Below, in pieces: positions 23,805-33,002 of a stretch of DNA of 64,000 bases (the first letter of the stretch is position 1; each line of letters begins with the position of its first letter). The stretch is from NCBI RefSeq assembly GCF_900105025.1, contig NZ_LT629759.1, positions 1,984,001 to 2,048,000 on the forward strand, in the 5' to 3' direction. The stretch is from Parafannyhessea umbonata. GTDB taxonomy: Bacteria; Actinomycetota; Coriobacteriia; Coriobacteriales; Atopobiaceae. Position numbers and translations under genes: made by a program. Under the pieces are notes generated by a model that had not been told where the DNA came from, made no database searches, and saw only the letters and a list, made by a program, of their open reading frames with translations.

Positions 23805-25646
23805 ATGATCTATCTGTCCCAGATGCTGGGAAATCCCGTTTACGACCTCGACGGCGAGAAGATCGGCAAGGTCAACGACCTTGGCATCGCCACGGGCGAG
23901 GTGTTTCCGCGCGTGACGGCGCTTGCCGTGGAGGGCCCCGGCAAGACGCCGCTCATGATCAGCTGGCGCAAGTACGTGGACTCGTTCGACGACGACAAGG
24001 TTCAGCTGAAGGTGGTCGCGACCGACATTAGGTTCTCGTACCTGCAGCCGAACGAGGTCCTCGTGGCGCGAGACCTCCTGAACAAGCAGATCGTCGATAC
24101 GCGCGGCCTGCGCGTCGTGCGCGTGAACGACTTGAAGCTGAGCGACACGAGCTCTTCTCAGCTGCGCCTGCTGGGCGCGGAGGTGGGCGTCCGCGGGCTG
24201 CTGCGCTCGCTGTCGCCCGGGTTCGAGCGCGTGGTGCTGAAGATATCGCGCGCGCTGGGAAAGCCCATCCCCGAGAAGATCATCGCCTGGAACTACATGG
24301 ACCTGCTGGACAGGGACCTTTCCAACGTGAAGCTGTCCGTATCGCACAAGACGCTGGACGACATGCACCCCGCGGACATCGCGGACATCCTGGAGCGACT
24401 TGACCCGCGCCTGCGCGGCCAGGTGTTTGCGCAGCTGGACGACGAGCAGGCCAGCGAGACGATGGCCGAGTTCGACGACGATGCCATGGCCGCCGAGATC
24501 ATGGGCGACATGGAGGAGACCGACGCGTCGCGCATGCTGTCCGAGATGGACCCGGACGACGCGGCCGAGCTTGTGAGCGAGCTGGACTACGACAAAGCCG
24601 AGAAGCTGCTGCGCCTGATGGGCGTGAAGGAGCAGAAGGCCATTCGCCAGCTGCTGGGATACCGCGAGGACACCGCGGGGCGCATCATGACGTCCGAGGT
24701 GGTGTCGCTTCCGGAGGACGCGACCGCGGCGGACGCCGTCGAGAAGCTCCGCAACCTGGAAGACGACTTCGAGACCGTCTACTACATCTATCTGACGGAT
24801 GACGAGGGCCGCCTTTCCGGCGTCGTAACGCTGAAGGCGCTCGCGATCGCGAACCCCACGGACCGGCTTTCCGCCATCGCGATCGACGACGACCTCATCA
24901 CCGCGAGTCCGGACGAGGACCAGGAGGACGTGGCGGAGGACATAGCAAAGTACAACCTGGTGGCGCTACCCGTCGTGGACGACAACAAGCGCCTGCTGGG
25001 CATCGTGACCGTAGACGACGCGCTCGACGTGCTGGAGGACGAGCACGCGGAGGACCTGCGCATCGCCGGCGCCACCACGAGCGACTCCGACGACCACCGC
25101 AGCCTCGAGGGCCTGGTCTGGCTCATGCGCAACGAGGCGTGGTTCTTCTTCTGGATGCTGGGCGCAGCCGCGCTGGCCGCGTTCTTCTCGCCCACCTTGG
25201 GAGCCGCGAACGCGCTGTTGCTGACGACGTCGCTGCCCGTGGCCGTGATTGCTGCGAGCGATGCGGCCAGCTACGCGACGAGCTCGTTCTTGGAATACGA
25301 CCCCGACGACGAGGACGCGCCGTCCACCCTGGGCTTCGTGCTGAAGGGGCTGGGGCTGGGCATCGTGTTCTCCGCGCTGGTGGGCCTTGTGGGAATGGCG
25401 CTCGCCACGAACGTGCTTGGCAACGCCGTGGGAGCGCTCGCCGCGACGTCCAAGGGCGTGAGCGCCGCCGTCGTGAGCATCCTGATATCTTTCATCAGCA
25501 TTCCCGTCTATCTCGCGGTGTTGAGGAAACGCGACGAGAAGAACCTGGAGACCTCGGGCATGACGCTTTCCCTGGTCGCCATGACCATCGCACTCGTGGT
25601 GTTTGCAGTTGTCTGCTGCATCCTTTTGGGCGTCTGGGGCGCATAG
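23805..25646 (+). CDS. PRC-barrel / MgtE-N / CBS membrane protein without canonical MgtE pore
   Basis: A 613-residue protein. Two PRC-barrel-like segments occupy about residues 1-170 (YDLDGEKIGKVNDLGI). Then comes an MgtE_N superhelix (about 190-285, HPADIADILERLDPRLRGQV) and a CBS pair (about 290-425, GRIMTSEVVSLPEDATAADA and VALPVVDDNKRLLGIVTVDD). The C-terminal 165 residues hold four to five hydrophobic segments but lack the GGNxGxQS and NPLVATLSD motifs of MgtE pores. In MgtE the N and CBS domains sense cytoplasmic Mg2+. Here they probably regulate the Nramp-type transporter whose gene starts one base after this stop codon. AAGGAG precedes the ATG. Current annotation systems may simply call it a magnesium transporter; I think it is more likely a sensor or subunit. 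Confidence 0.8.
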   Translation: MIYLSQMLGNPVYDLDGEKIGKVNDLGIATGEVFPRVTALAVEGPGKTPLMISWRKYVDSFDDDKVQLKVVATDIRFSYLQPNEVLVARDLLNKQIVDTRGLRVVRVNDLKLSDTSSSQLRLLGAEVGVRGLLRSLSPGFERVVLKISRALGKPIPEKIIAWNYMDLLDRDLSNVKLSVSHKTLDDMHPADIADILERLDPRLRGQVFAQLDDEQASETMAEFDDDAMAAEIMGDMEETDASRMLSEMDPDDAAELVSELDYDKAEKLLRLMGVKEQKAIRQLLGYREDTAGRIMTSEVVSLPEDATAADAVEKLRNLEDDFETVYYIYLTDDEGRLSGVVTLKALAIANPTDRLSAIAIDDDLITASPDEDQEDVAEDIAKYNLVALPVVDDNKRLLGIVTVDDALDVLEDEHAEDLRIAGATTSDSDDHRSLEGLVWLMRNEAWFFFWMLGAAALAAFFSPTLGAANALLLTTSLPVAVIAASDAASYATSSFLEYDPDDEDAPSTLGFVLKGLGLGIVFSALVGLVGMALATNVLGNAVGALAATSKGVSAAVVSILISFISIPVYLAVLRKRDEKNLETSGMTLSLVAMTIALVVFAVVCCILLGVWGA

Positions 25647-25647
25647 C

Positions 25648-26895
25648 ATGGCGGGCAAGACGGACGCGCGCAGGAAGGCGCAGCTGGCAGCCATACTCGC
25701 GTCCATGGGGCCGGGACTCCTGACCGCGTTTGCGGGAAACGACGCCGGCGGCATCGCGACGTACTCCACCACGGGCGCAACCTACGGGCTTGGCATGATC
25801 TGGACCGTTCCCATCATGTGCCTGCTGCTCATCGTGGTGCAGGAGACCGCGGCCCGCATGGGCTGCGCCACGGGAAAGGGCTTCGCGTCGCTCATTCGCG
25901 AGCGCTTTGGCGTGCGCGTGAGCGCCGTGGCGATGCTCTCGCTTATTGTGTCGAACTTTGCCGTCACGCTTTCCGAGTTTGCGGGCATCGCCTCTGGCAT
26001 GCAGCTGTTTGGCGTTCCCCTGCAGGTGAGCGTGCCCGTAAGCGCCATCGTGACGTGGATGCTCGCCATGAGCGGCTCGTATCGTAGGATAGAAAAGGTG
26101 CTCCTTGCGCTGAGCTGCGTCTTTCTGACCTACATTGCGGCTGGCTTCCTGGCGAAGCCGGACTGGCTCACCGCGCTGCACGACACCGTGGTACCCAGTT
26201 TCTCGAGCGACCCGCATTACGTGTCGCTTCTGGTGGCGAACATCGGCACCACTATCTCGCCGTACATGATCTTCATGGTCTCGAGCAACGTGGTGGAGAA
26301 GAACCTGGACGCGAGCGACATCCCCGGCCAGCGCGTGGACAACGTCTCGGGCGCGGTCGCGGCAGAGATCGTTACGTGGTTCATCATCCTCACCACGGGA
26401 ACGGTCCTGTTTCCCGCGGGAATCAAGATCGAAACCGCCGCGGACGCCGCGAAGGCGCTTGTGCCGCTCGCGGGGCAGTACTCGTCTCTCCTGTTTGCGA
26501 TTGGCCTGGTAGGGGCCTCGTTCCTCGCGGCATGCGTGCTGCCGGGCATCACCGCGAGCGCAGTGTGCGAGGCGTTTGGCTGGGAGCGTGGCGCGGACCG
26601 CACGTGGCGCGAGGCGCCGGTCTACCGCGGCATCATCACGGCCATCACCATACTTTCCGCCGTCATCATCATGATTCCCAACGTGAGCCTGTTTGGCATC
26701 ATGATGGTTTCGCAGGTCATCAACGGCGTGATGCTGCCCATCCTGCTGGCATGCATGGTGTTTATCGCAAGCGACCGCCACGTGATGCGCGGACACGCAA
26801 ACGGGCGCGCGTGGAACGTCCTGACCTGGCTCACGATCGTGGCGGTGACCGTGTTCACCATCGTCATGTTCGTGCTGCAGGCACTGGGGTTCTAG
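25648..26895 (+). CDS. Nramp-family divalent metal transporter with atypical ion site (Mg2+ likely)
   Basis: A 415-residue SLC11/Nramp-fold transporter with about 11 hydrophobic segments. The helix 1 motif DPGN of Mn/Fe Nramps is here DAGG (AFAGNDAGGIATY). The helix 6 MPH is replaced by ISPYM (GTTISPYMIFM). Loss of the ion-binding Asn and Met is a feature of Nramp-related clades such as the Mg2+ transporters (NRMT) known from Clostridium and Eggerthella. Tight coupling to an MgtE-N/CBS protein supports Mg2+. The ATG at 25648 lies one base after the upstream stop. Mn2+ or another substrate cannot be excluded from sequence. Confidence 0.88.
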   Translation: MAGKTDARRKAQLAAILASMGPGLLTAFAGNDAGGIATYSTTGATYGLGMIWTVPIMCLLLIVVQETAARMGCATGKGFASLIRERFGVRVSAVAMLSLIVSNFAVTLSEFAGIASGMQLFGVPLQVSVPVSAIVTWMLAMSGSYRRIEKVLLALSCVFLTYIAAGFLAKPDWLTALHDTVVPSFSSDPHYVSLLVANIGTTISPYMIFMVSSNVVEKNLDASDIPGQRVDNVSGAVAAEIVTWFIILTTGTVLFPAGIKIETAADAAKALVPLAGQYSSLLFAIGLVGASFLAACVLPGITASAVCEAFGWERGADRTWREAPVYRGIITAITILSAVIIMIPNVSLFGIMMVSQVINGVMLPILLACMVFIASDRHVMRGHANGRAWNVLTWLTIVAVTVFTIVMFVLQALGF

Positions 26896-26970
26896 CAGGC
26901 GACCCAACAGCGTTCTTCGGCAAAGGCAGAGGCCAGTAGGAGGCCTTCTGCAGGCGTAGGAGCAACAATA

Positions 26971-26998
26971 CGGGCGGGTGCGTCTTCGCACTCGCCCG
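26971..26998. terminator. Bidirectional hairpin after the Nramp gene
   Basis: CGGGCGGGTGCG and CGCACTCGCCCG pair with one G-U around a TCTT loop, between convergent genes. A second imperfect hairpin (GCAGAGGCC/GGCCTTCTGC) lies just upstream. Confidence 0.75.
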
Positions 26999-27025
26999 TC
27001 GCTTGTTACAGGCTCTTGCCGCCTG

Positions 27026-28114
27026 CTACTTGCTGGCCTTCTTGTACTCGTCCATGAACGATCCGAACATGCTGCCCATCTTGCCCAGCTCTTTGCCGAC
27101 GGCACGTGCCGCGGCATCGGAGGTGGACTTCTTCTTGGCAGCGGTCTTCACGGGCGCCTTCTTTGCCGCTGGCTTGCCTGCGCAAGCCTGCTTTGCGGGC
27201 CGCGGCTTTGTGGCCGCCTGCGCGGCAGGGGTCGTGTCGGCAGCGGGGGTCGCGTTCTTCTCGCCGGCCGGCGCATACGTCTTGACGGAATCCGCGCGCC
27301 GCTCGCGTTCGCCTTGCGACATGCGCAGCGTCGCGGGCTCGCTGGGGGCAGAGACGCTCACGTCCGCCGCCCGCCTTGCGGGAAGCTGCTCCTGCGACGC
27401 CTCTTCCTGCGCGGAATCGGCACGGACGTCGTCGATGGCGCGCTTCGCTTTGCCAAGTGCGCGCCCGAGCGCGAACGAGCCCTTGTCCACGGCGACGGAC
27501 GCGGCGGCGCCGGCCTTCTGGGCAGTCTTCTTACCAGCTACCTTTGCCTTTGCGTAGCCCTCGCCCGCGACGGCGGCAGCACCGCCACTGAGCTTGAGGC
27601 TGGCTGCCTTGGGGTCGACGATCATGTAGCCCTTGCTGTAGCCACGTACCATGTCCGCGGGAATCTCGAGCGATCCAACGAGCGACTGCGCAACGCCGCC
27701 GTCGCCCACGCAGAACTTCTGCACCCTGCCCGACTGCGCGTCGAACACGGCGTTGTTGACGTAGCCAAGGTCCTTGCCGTCCGACGTGCGGGCGTCCATG
27801 CCCGTCCACATGATGCACGCGTCCCAGTCGATCCCAAGGCGCTCGCAGGCGCGATCGTCCACGCCGTCGCGCTCGTCCGTAAGCAGGAGGCCCCTCTCGA
27901 TCACGCCAAACGCGTCGCGCGCCATGAAGAAGTCCGGACGCTTGACCATGCCGACGACGTCCGGGCGCTTGACGGTGAAGCCCACGACGCTCATGCCATC
28001 CGGCGAGAACACCGCCATGTGGACCTTCCCGAGCTTGGAGTACTTCTCCTCGCCCTTGCGGGTCTTCTTGCTCTTGAACACCTTGAGACCGACGACGTCT
28101 GCGACGCGAAGCAT
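27026..28114 (-). CDS. PRC-barrel domain protein with long disordered tail
   Basis: A 362-residue protein without a signal peptide or membrane segment. Two PRC-barrel-like units occupy about residues 1-170 (VHMAVFSPDGMSVVGFTVKRP and LGYVNNAVFDAQSGRVQKF). After that comes an Ala/Lys-rich linker and a Pro/Ala/Lys-rich tail. The tail contains AGEKNATPAADT, encoded by a copy of the recurrent GAGAAGAAC. The start at 28114 has GGAGG eight bases upstream; the in-frame ATG at 28129 overlaps that site. PRC barrels occur in ribosome maturation and photosynthetic proteins and in uncharacterised actinobacterial proteins. Function unknown. It is convergent with the Mg2+ operon, whose first gene also has PRC-like domains. 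Confidence 0.75.
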   Translation of the reverse strand: MLRVADVVGLKVFKSKKTRKGEEKYSKLGKVHMAVFSPDGMSVVGFTVKRPDVVGMVKRPDFFMARDAFGVIERGLLLTDERDGVDDRACERLGIDWDACIMWTGMDARTSDGKDLGYVNNAVFDAQSGRVQKFCVGDGGVAQSLVGSLEIPADMVRGYSKGYMIVDPKAASLKLSGGAAAVAGEGYAKAKVAGKKTAQKAGAAASVAVDKGSFALGRALGKAKRAIDDVRADSAQEEASQEQLPARRAADVSVSAPSEPATLRMSQGERERRADSVKTYAPAGEKNATPAADTTPAAQAATKPRPAKQACAGKPAAKKAPVKTAAKKKSTSDAAARAVGKELGKMGSMFGSFMDEYKKASK

Positions 28115-28167
28115 CGAACCAACCTCCATGAGCGCTACCCCCGGGCGGGCGCTGCGCCCTAATGCAA

Positions 28168-28198
28168 CGGGCGTGGTGCAGGGTGCGCACCACGCCCG
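28168..28198 (-). terminator. Terminator of the YtxH-like gene
   Basis: CGGGCGTGGTGC and GCACCACGCCCG make a perfect 12-bp stem 28 bp past the stop. The U-tract is weak. Confidence 0.7.
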
Positions 28199-28225
28199 AC
28201 TTCCTGTACGTCTGGACGAGAAAGA

Positions 28226-28669
28226 CTACTCCTCGGTGTTGCCGTCCACGACCTCTACGTGGACGCCCTCCGCCTGAGTCTCGCCCGCGGGAGTGGCGGC
28301 GTCGCTTGCGGAGACGACCTTGTCTGCCGCGGAGTTGACGACGTCCTGCACCTGGGAGGACGTGGTTGTCACGGCGTCGGACAGCGAATCACGAAGCTGC
28401 TCCATGCGCTCGCGCGCGAGGTCGACCTTCGCGCGGAGCTCGTCGGCCGTGACGTCCATGCCGGGACGAGAGCCGATCTTCTCGCTCACCACGCGGGAGC
28501 CGCGCTCGTAGGAGTCGACCGCGGTGTCCCAGGCGTCGTTCATGGCGTCCGCCGCCATGGCCCTGCTCTCCGCACCGGAGCGCGGCGCCAGCAGGATGCC
28601 CGCTACCACGCCAGCTGCCGCACCAAGAATGCCGCCCGCAACGAATCCAAATGCGCCCTTTGCGCTCAT
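28226..28669 (-). CDS. YtxH domain-containing protein
   Basis: 147 residues. The N-terminal glycine/alanine-rich membrane segment (FGFVAGGILGAAAGVVAGILLAP) followed by RSGAESR is the YtxH signature. The rest is an amphipathic helical region (LARERMEQLRDSLSDAV) with an acidic tail. Such proteins are general-stress-associated in Bacillus, and their function is unclear. AAGGAGG supports the ATG at 28669 over the upstream in-frame ATG at 28717. Confidence 0.85.
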   Translation of the reverse strand: MSAKGAFGFVAGGILGAAAGVVAGILLAPRSGAESRAMAADAMNDAWDTAVDSYERGSRVVSEKIGSRPGMDVTADELRAKVDLARERMEQLRDSLSDAVTTTSSQVQDVVNSAADKVVSASDAATPAGETQAEGVHVEVVDGNTEE

Positions 28670-28776
28670 GTCGTCCTCCTTCAGAACCTGGCACGCGCCA
28701 GTCATCCTACTATCCAAACGAGCCTTGCACTACCGCACACGTGGTGACCGTAGGACGCCGCCTGCGCAGGTTTTCT

Positions 28777-29973
28777 CTATCGTACCCTTTGGGGACCGGG
28801 AATATGCCCCTCGCTCCCCGAAGTGTCCGCCGCGTCGGGTAGCGGCTCCGCGTTGGTAGGTGCCGCCGGCCGCTCGGGCTCGTCCTCCCACGGGGCCGCG
28901 TAGCGGGGTTCGGGTTCGAGCTCGGGCTCCGGCTCGGGCTCAGGCGCGGACTCCGACGTTGCGGTTGCGTCCTTCTCGCCCGCGGCGGGCGCAGGGGCAT
29001 CGGCCTCGGGCTCTGCCTGCGGCTCGGGCGCGACGTCCTTCGGCTGCCACTCGATGACGGCGGCGTCAGGCAGGTCGCGCGAGGCCTGCACGGCCTCCGG
29101 CGACTCGCGGCCCTCATCCGGCATGAGCACGGTGGTGCGGCGCTCGGCCTCGCGGGCGACCTCCTCGAACAGGCGGTCCTCCTCCGCGCGGCGGGCGGCC
29201 TCCGCAGCCTCCTCCTGCTCGCGACGGGCACGCTCCTCCTCCTGGCGCGCGGCCTCCTGCGCTGCACGCGCCTCCTCCTCGGCACGACGGCGCTCCTCCT
29301 CGAGCCTCGCGCGCTCGCGGGCACGCTCCTCCGCACGCTCGCGGGCCGCAGCCTCCGCCTCGGAGCGCGCGACCTCGATCTCCTCCTCGCGCTGGGCAAT
29401 CTCCTGCTCGCGCATGGCGAGCGCCTCCTGGTACTCGCGCTGGACATCGGCCAGGATCTCGCCCTTGACCTTCTCCTTGTAAGAGGTGCCCGGCTCGTCA
29501 CCAAGCGACGCAACAAGGTTCCTGAGGCCGTCAACCGTTGCGTCCACGTCAGGCACGGGGTCGCCGCCGTCCGTGTACGCCCAGTCCAGAATCCACACCG
29601 CGCTCAGCAGCGCCGCAACGGTGAGCACGTCGTCCTTGCAGGAGATCTCCACGTCAAAGCTGCGCGGGTCGCCCTCGATGGGGAACGTACGACCAGACGT
29701 GATATCGCCCGCGATGTCCGTCTGGGCAAGGAGCTCAACGGTAACGTGCTCCAGCAGGTGCGCGAGCTCGGTGTTGCCCATGCAAGCCTTGAACGTGTCG
29801 CCGGCGTCGCCCAGGCAGGCGTGCTCGATGATGTGCGGAAGCAGCCGATAGACGCGCGTGGTGCCCTGCAGGTCCTCGCTCGTCATGAGCGGGGCGCCGT
29901 CCGCCATGCGCACGCGCGCCGTGAGGTTCTCTGGCCCAATCTCTACGCGCTGGATGTCCATGAGCTGTGCCAT
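28777..29973 (-). CDS. Protein with a CphA-N-like domain, a long coiled coil and a Pro-Glu tail
   Basis: 398 residues, probably cytoplasmic. Residues 1-150 resemble the N-terminal domain of cyanophycin synthetases: LLPHIIEHACLGDAG and NTELAHLLEHVTVELLAQTD match the CphA pattern of a His/Cys segment followed by an HxLEHVALEL helix. No ATP-grasp or Mur-ligase domain follows. Residues about 190-300 form a continuous charged helix rich in E, R and A (REEEIEVARSEAEAAARERA). The tail is Pro/Glu-rich with a PEPEPEPELEPEP run and contains AGEKDATATSE. Cyanophycin itself is not implied. Start at 29973, with GGAAGG upstream. Function unknown. Confidence 0.65.
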   Translation of the reverse strand: MAQLMDIQRVEIGPENLTARVRMADGAPLMTSEDLQGTTRVYRLLPHIIEHACLGDAGDTFKACMGNTELAHLLEHVTVELLAQTDIAGDITSGRTFPIEGDPRSFDVEISCKDDVLTVAALLSAVWILDWAYTDGGDPVPDVDATVDGLRNLVASLGDEPGTSYKEKVKGEILADVQREYQEALAMREQEIAQREEEIEVARSEAEAAARERAEERARERARLEEERRRAEEEARAAQEAARQEEERARREQEEAAEAARRAEEDRLFEEVAREAERRTTVLMPDEGRESPEAVQASRDLPDAAVIEWQPKDVAPEPQAEPEADAPAPAAGEKDATATSESAPEPEPEPELEPEPRYAAPWEDEPERPAAPTNAEPLPDAADTSGSEGHIPGPQRVR

Positions 29974-30091
29974 CGGGTTTGACCTTCCGCCTGTATTCAC
30001 TCGAACGTGACTCTCATTGTAGTAAAACTGGCGCGCGGCACGCGGGTCTTGCGTGTAGCTGCGCAAAAGGCGCCACGTTTGTGGCCGGGCG

Positions 30092-31456
30092 TCAGTCGGA
30101 CGTGGTCGCGTCCTTCTCGCCCTTGGCGCGGCGCGCGTCCTTTGCGTCCTTTGCGTCGTCCGCGGGCTCCTGCTTGGGCTCCGGCGCCGTCACACGCAGC
30201 ATGGCCAGGCGGCGGCCGCGCATGGACTGCACGCGGAACGTGTAGCCGTCCTTGTGGAACACGTCGCCGGGGCGCGGCAGCTTGTCCGCAAGCTCAAGAA
30301 CGAAGCCGGCTATCGTCTCGTACTCCTCGCTGTCCTCGATGGGCCAGCCCAGCTCGATGGCGTCGTCGATGGAGAACCTGCCGTCCACGAGCCACTCCCT
30401 GTCGGAAAGCTGCGTCAGGTACTTGTTGTCCGGGTCGAACTCGTCCTCGATCTCGCCCACGACCTCCTCCACGATGTCCTCCACCGTGATGATGCCGGCC
30501 GTGCCGCCGTACTCGTCCACCACGATGACCATCTGGTCGTGCGCGGTCTGCATCTCGGACAGAAGCGGGATGATGTCCTTCGTGTCGGGCACGTAGTCCG
30601 CCTCGCGCATGTGGCGAACGATGGGCTCGTCCTTCGCGCCGTTCAGGATGGGGTCGATGATGTCCTTGATGTGCGCGATGCCCACCACGCGGTCCACGGA
30701 GCGGTGGTAGATGGGCAGGCGAGAATAGCCGGTGCGGCGCATCACGTCCAGGGCCTCCCCCAGCGTGGCCGTGTCCTCGATGAGCGTCATGTCCACGCGC
30801 GGCACCATGACCTCGCGCGCGATGGCGTCGCCCAGGTCGATGACGTCGTGGATCATGGACTTCTCTTGGTCCGTCAGCTCGTCGGAGTCCGTCACCATGT
30901 AGCGGATCTCGTCCTCGGACACGTCCTGCCGGTCCTCCGGGCTCTTCACGTGCATGAGCCTCGCGAGGCCGTTCGCGCTTGCGCCCGTGAGCCAGACCAG
31001 CGGCCGCGCGACCCTCGCGAACCCGCCGATGGGACCGGCCACGCTCTTCGAGACCTTCTCGGCCTCGCTCATGGCGATGCGCTTTGGCACGAGCTCGCCC
31101 ACCACGATGGAGAAGTACGAGACAATCAGCGTGATGAGCACCGTGGCCAGCGCGTTTGCGCCGCCCGTAGACATGCCGAACCCCTCGAGCCACCCCGCGA
31201 GCGGTCCGGAGAGGTTCGTCGCGGCAAACGCGGACGAGAAGAACCCGACGAGCGTGATCGCAACCTGAATCGCGGCGAGGAAGCCCGTGGGGTCGTCGAT
31301 GACCTCCGCGGCCTTGGCCGCCTTTGGGTCGCCCTCCTCGGCTTCGTGGTCCAGAAGCACCTTCTTCGCCGTCGAAAGCGCCATCTCGGACATCGAGAAG
31401 TATCCGTTGACCAGTGTGAGCAGGAACGTGACGATAATCGAGAGTGCTATGTCCAT
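30092..31456 (-). CDS. CNNM/CorC (HlyC) family transporter-associated membrane protein
   Basis: 454 residues. The CNNM/DUF21 domain with three to four membrane segments spans about 1-190 ([30 protein letters not shown]). It is followed by a CBS pair (about 200-335, [40 protein letters not shown]) and a CorC_HlyC domain (about 345-430). Bacterial CorC/CNNM proteins export Mg2+ or support Mg2+ and cobalt efflux. The C-terminal tail ends [10 protein letters not shown], again a copy of the recurrent word. The AGGAGG site lies 14 bases before the ATG at 31456, an unusually long distance. With the Mg2+ operon 3 kb away, it makes two Mg2+-related loci. Confidence 0.9.
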   Translation of the reverse strand: MDIALSIIVTFLLTLVNGYFSMSEMALSTAKKVLLDHEAEEGDPKAAKAAEVIDDPTGFLAAIQVAITLVGFFSSAFAATNLSGPLAGWLEGFGMSTGGANALATVLITLIVSYFSIVVGELVPKRIAMSEAEKVSKSVAGPIGGFARVARPLVWLTGASANGLARLMHVKSPEDRQDVSEDEIRYMVTDSDELTDQEKSMIHDVIDLGDAIAREVMVPRVDMTLIEDTATLGEALDVMRRTGYSRLPIYHRSVDRVVGIAHIKDIIDPILNGAKDEPIVRHMREADYVPDTKDIIPLLSEMQTAHDQMVIVVDEYGGTAGIITVEDIVEEVVGEIEDEFDPDNKYLTQLSDREWLVDGRFSIDDAIELGWPIEDSEEYETIAGFVLELADKLPRPGDVFHKDGYTFRVQSMRGRRLAMLRVTAPEPKQEPADDAKDAKDARRAKGEKDATTSD

Positions 31457-31619
31457 GCGCGTCCGCGCAACCTCCTAGCCAGATGCCAAGCGCCGCCGGA
31501 TGCGGCGCGGTGCGGCTTGGGCCGCAGTAGTGACAATTCTACCCGAGCCGCATCCGCGCAGAGGCCGTTATCCGCATTGCACGCGAGGGAACGCTGCGTA
31601 TTTGCGGCGAATTCCCACA

Positions 31620-31652
31620 ACGGGCGGCATCCGCGTCGCGGAAGCCGCCCGT
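31620..31652 (-). terminator. fprA terminator
   Basis: ACGGGCGGC and GCCGCCCGT are continued by a partly paired inner stem, giving a long hairpin 41 bp past the fprA stop. A weak T-rich stretch follows. Confidence 0.7.
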
Positions 31653-31693
31653 CACTTCAGCCATGCACGGTCAATCCAGTCTCGGCCGCCCGC

Positions 31694-32881
31694 CTACTTC
31701 GCCAGGTCCACGATCTTCTGACGCAGATCGTCCAAGTAGGCCTGGTCGGGAATCCAGTTGCAGGCCAGGGTGCCGAGCGGCAGGTCGAAGCCCACGCCCT
31801 CAAGCTCGGACGCGATGCTCTTCGGGCCAAGCGGCGCCCAGCCGTAGCTGCCAAACGGGATGCCCACGCGGCCCTCGTTCTTGGGCGAGAGGCCCTTCAT
31901 GTACGTCAGCAGCTCCGCCATCGGAGGCATCATCTGGCTGTTCAGCGTGGGAGAGCCCATGGCCACGTACTTGCAGTCCAGGAACTCCTCCATCACGTCG
32001 GAAATGTGAGTGCACTTCACGTCCATCAGGCGCACCGGGACGCCGGCCGCCAGAAAGCCGTCGGCAATCGCGTGGGCCATCTTGTCCGTAGAGCCCCACA
32101 TGGAGTCGTACGCCACCAGCGCCTTCTCCTCCAGCTTGCCAGAGGTGTACACGTTCTCGTACGCGTCCAGGATGTCCGCCACGTGGCTGCGCCAGCACAC
32201 GCCGTGCGCGGGCGCGATGATGTCGATGGCGTCCGGGCCGAGCTTGCGCACGGCCTTCACGGCGTTCGTGGCCTGCATGCGGTACGGCTGCACAATGTTC
32301 GCGTAGTACTTACGGGCCTGCTTCATGACCTCGCCCAGGTCATTCTCGTCGTCAAAGCGCGTCGAGCTCGCAAAGTGCTGGCCAAACGCGTCGTTCGAGA
32401 ACAGGATCTTGTCGTAGGCGTCGTACGTGACCATGTTGTCCGGCCAGTGCACCATGGGCGTCTGCACAAACGTCAGCGTGCGCTTGCCGATCTCGAGCGT
32501 GTCGCCGGTCTTCACGCCCTCGAAGCCAAGGTCGTGGTAGTGCGCGGTCAGGCCCTTCACACCCTGCGGCGCGGACGCCAGGATCCGCACGTTCGGGTTC
32601 AGCTCCTTGATGGTCGGCACGTTGCCGGAGTGGTCCATCTCGACGTGGTTGCACACCAAGATGTCGATCTTCGACGGGTCGATGACGCTCGAGATCCTGG
32701 CAAGCAGCTCGTCCTTGAACGTGATCTTCGCCGTGTCGATCAGCGTGACCTTCTCGTCCAGAATCAGGTACGCGTTGTACGTGATGCCGTCCTCGGTGCT
32801 GTAGCCGTGGAAGCTGCGGGCATTCCAATCGACGGCGCCGACCCAATAGACGTCGGGCTTTATCCTAACTGCGCTTAGCAT
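31694..32881 (-). CDS. fprA: Flavodiiron protein (FprA/A-type flavoprotein)
   Basis: 395 residues, two domains. The N-terminal metallo-beta-lactamase domain carries the diiron ligands (NHVEMDHSGN, later PTLNSQMMPP context and the ligand His in PAHGVCW). The C-terminal flavodoxin domain has FMN-binding VAYDSMWGSTDKMAHAI. These enzymes reduce O2 to water or NO to N2O and protect anaerobes. GAGAGGGG precedes the ATG at 32881. A long open frame extends upstream but has no coding character and overlaps the asnA terminus. Confidence 0.95.
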   Translation of the reverse strand: MLSAVRIKPDVYWVGAVDWNARSFHGYSTEDGITYNAYLILDEKVTLIDTAKITFKDELLARISSVIDPSKIDILVCNHVEMDHSGNVPTIKELNPNVRILASAPQGVKGLTAHYHDLGFEGVKTGDTLEIGKRTLTFVQTPMVHWPDNMVTYDAYDKILFSNDAFGQHFASSTRFDDENDLGEVMKQARKYYANIVQPYRMQATNAVKAVRKLGPDAIDIIAPAHGVCWRSHVADILDAYENVYTSGKLEEKALVAYDSMWGSTDKMAHAIADGFLAAGVPVRLMDVKCTHISDVMEEFLDCKYVAMGSPTLNSQMMPPMAELLTYMKGLSPKNEGRVGIPFGSYGWAPLGPKSIASELEGVGFDLPLGTLACNWIPDQAYLDDLRQKIVDLAK

Positions 32882-33002
32882 GGGAGACCCCTCTCGTTTG
32901 CGAGTGCGCCCTCGTTGTCGTGCAAGACGCACCTCGTCGCCTAGACAGCAAGATGATACGACATCTGGCGCGTCGCGCATCGGGCGAGAAAAGCCGCCGC
33001 CG

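Noticed and set aside
30254-32878. An 874-codon plus-strand open frame across the CNNM and fprA genes
   Set aside because: It runs antisense to two clearly conserved genes and their intergenic region and has the His/Val/Arg bias of shadow frames.
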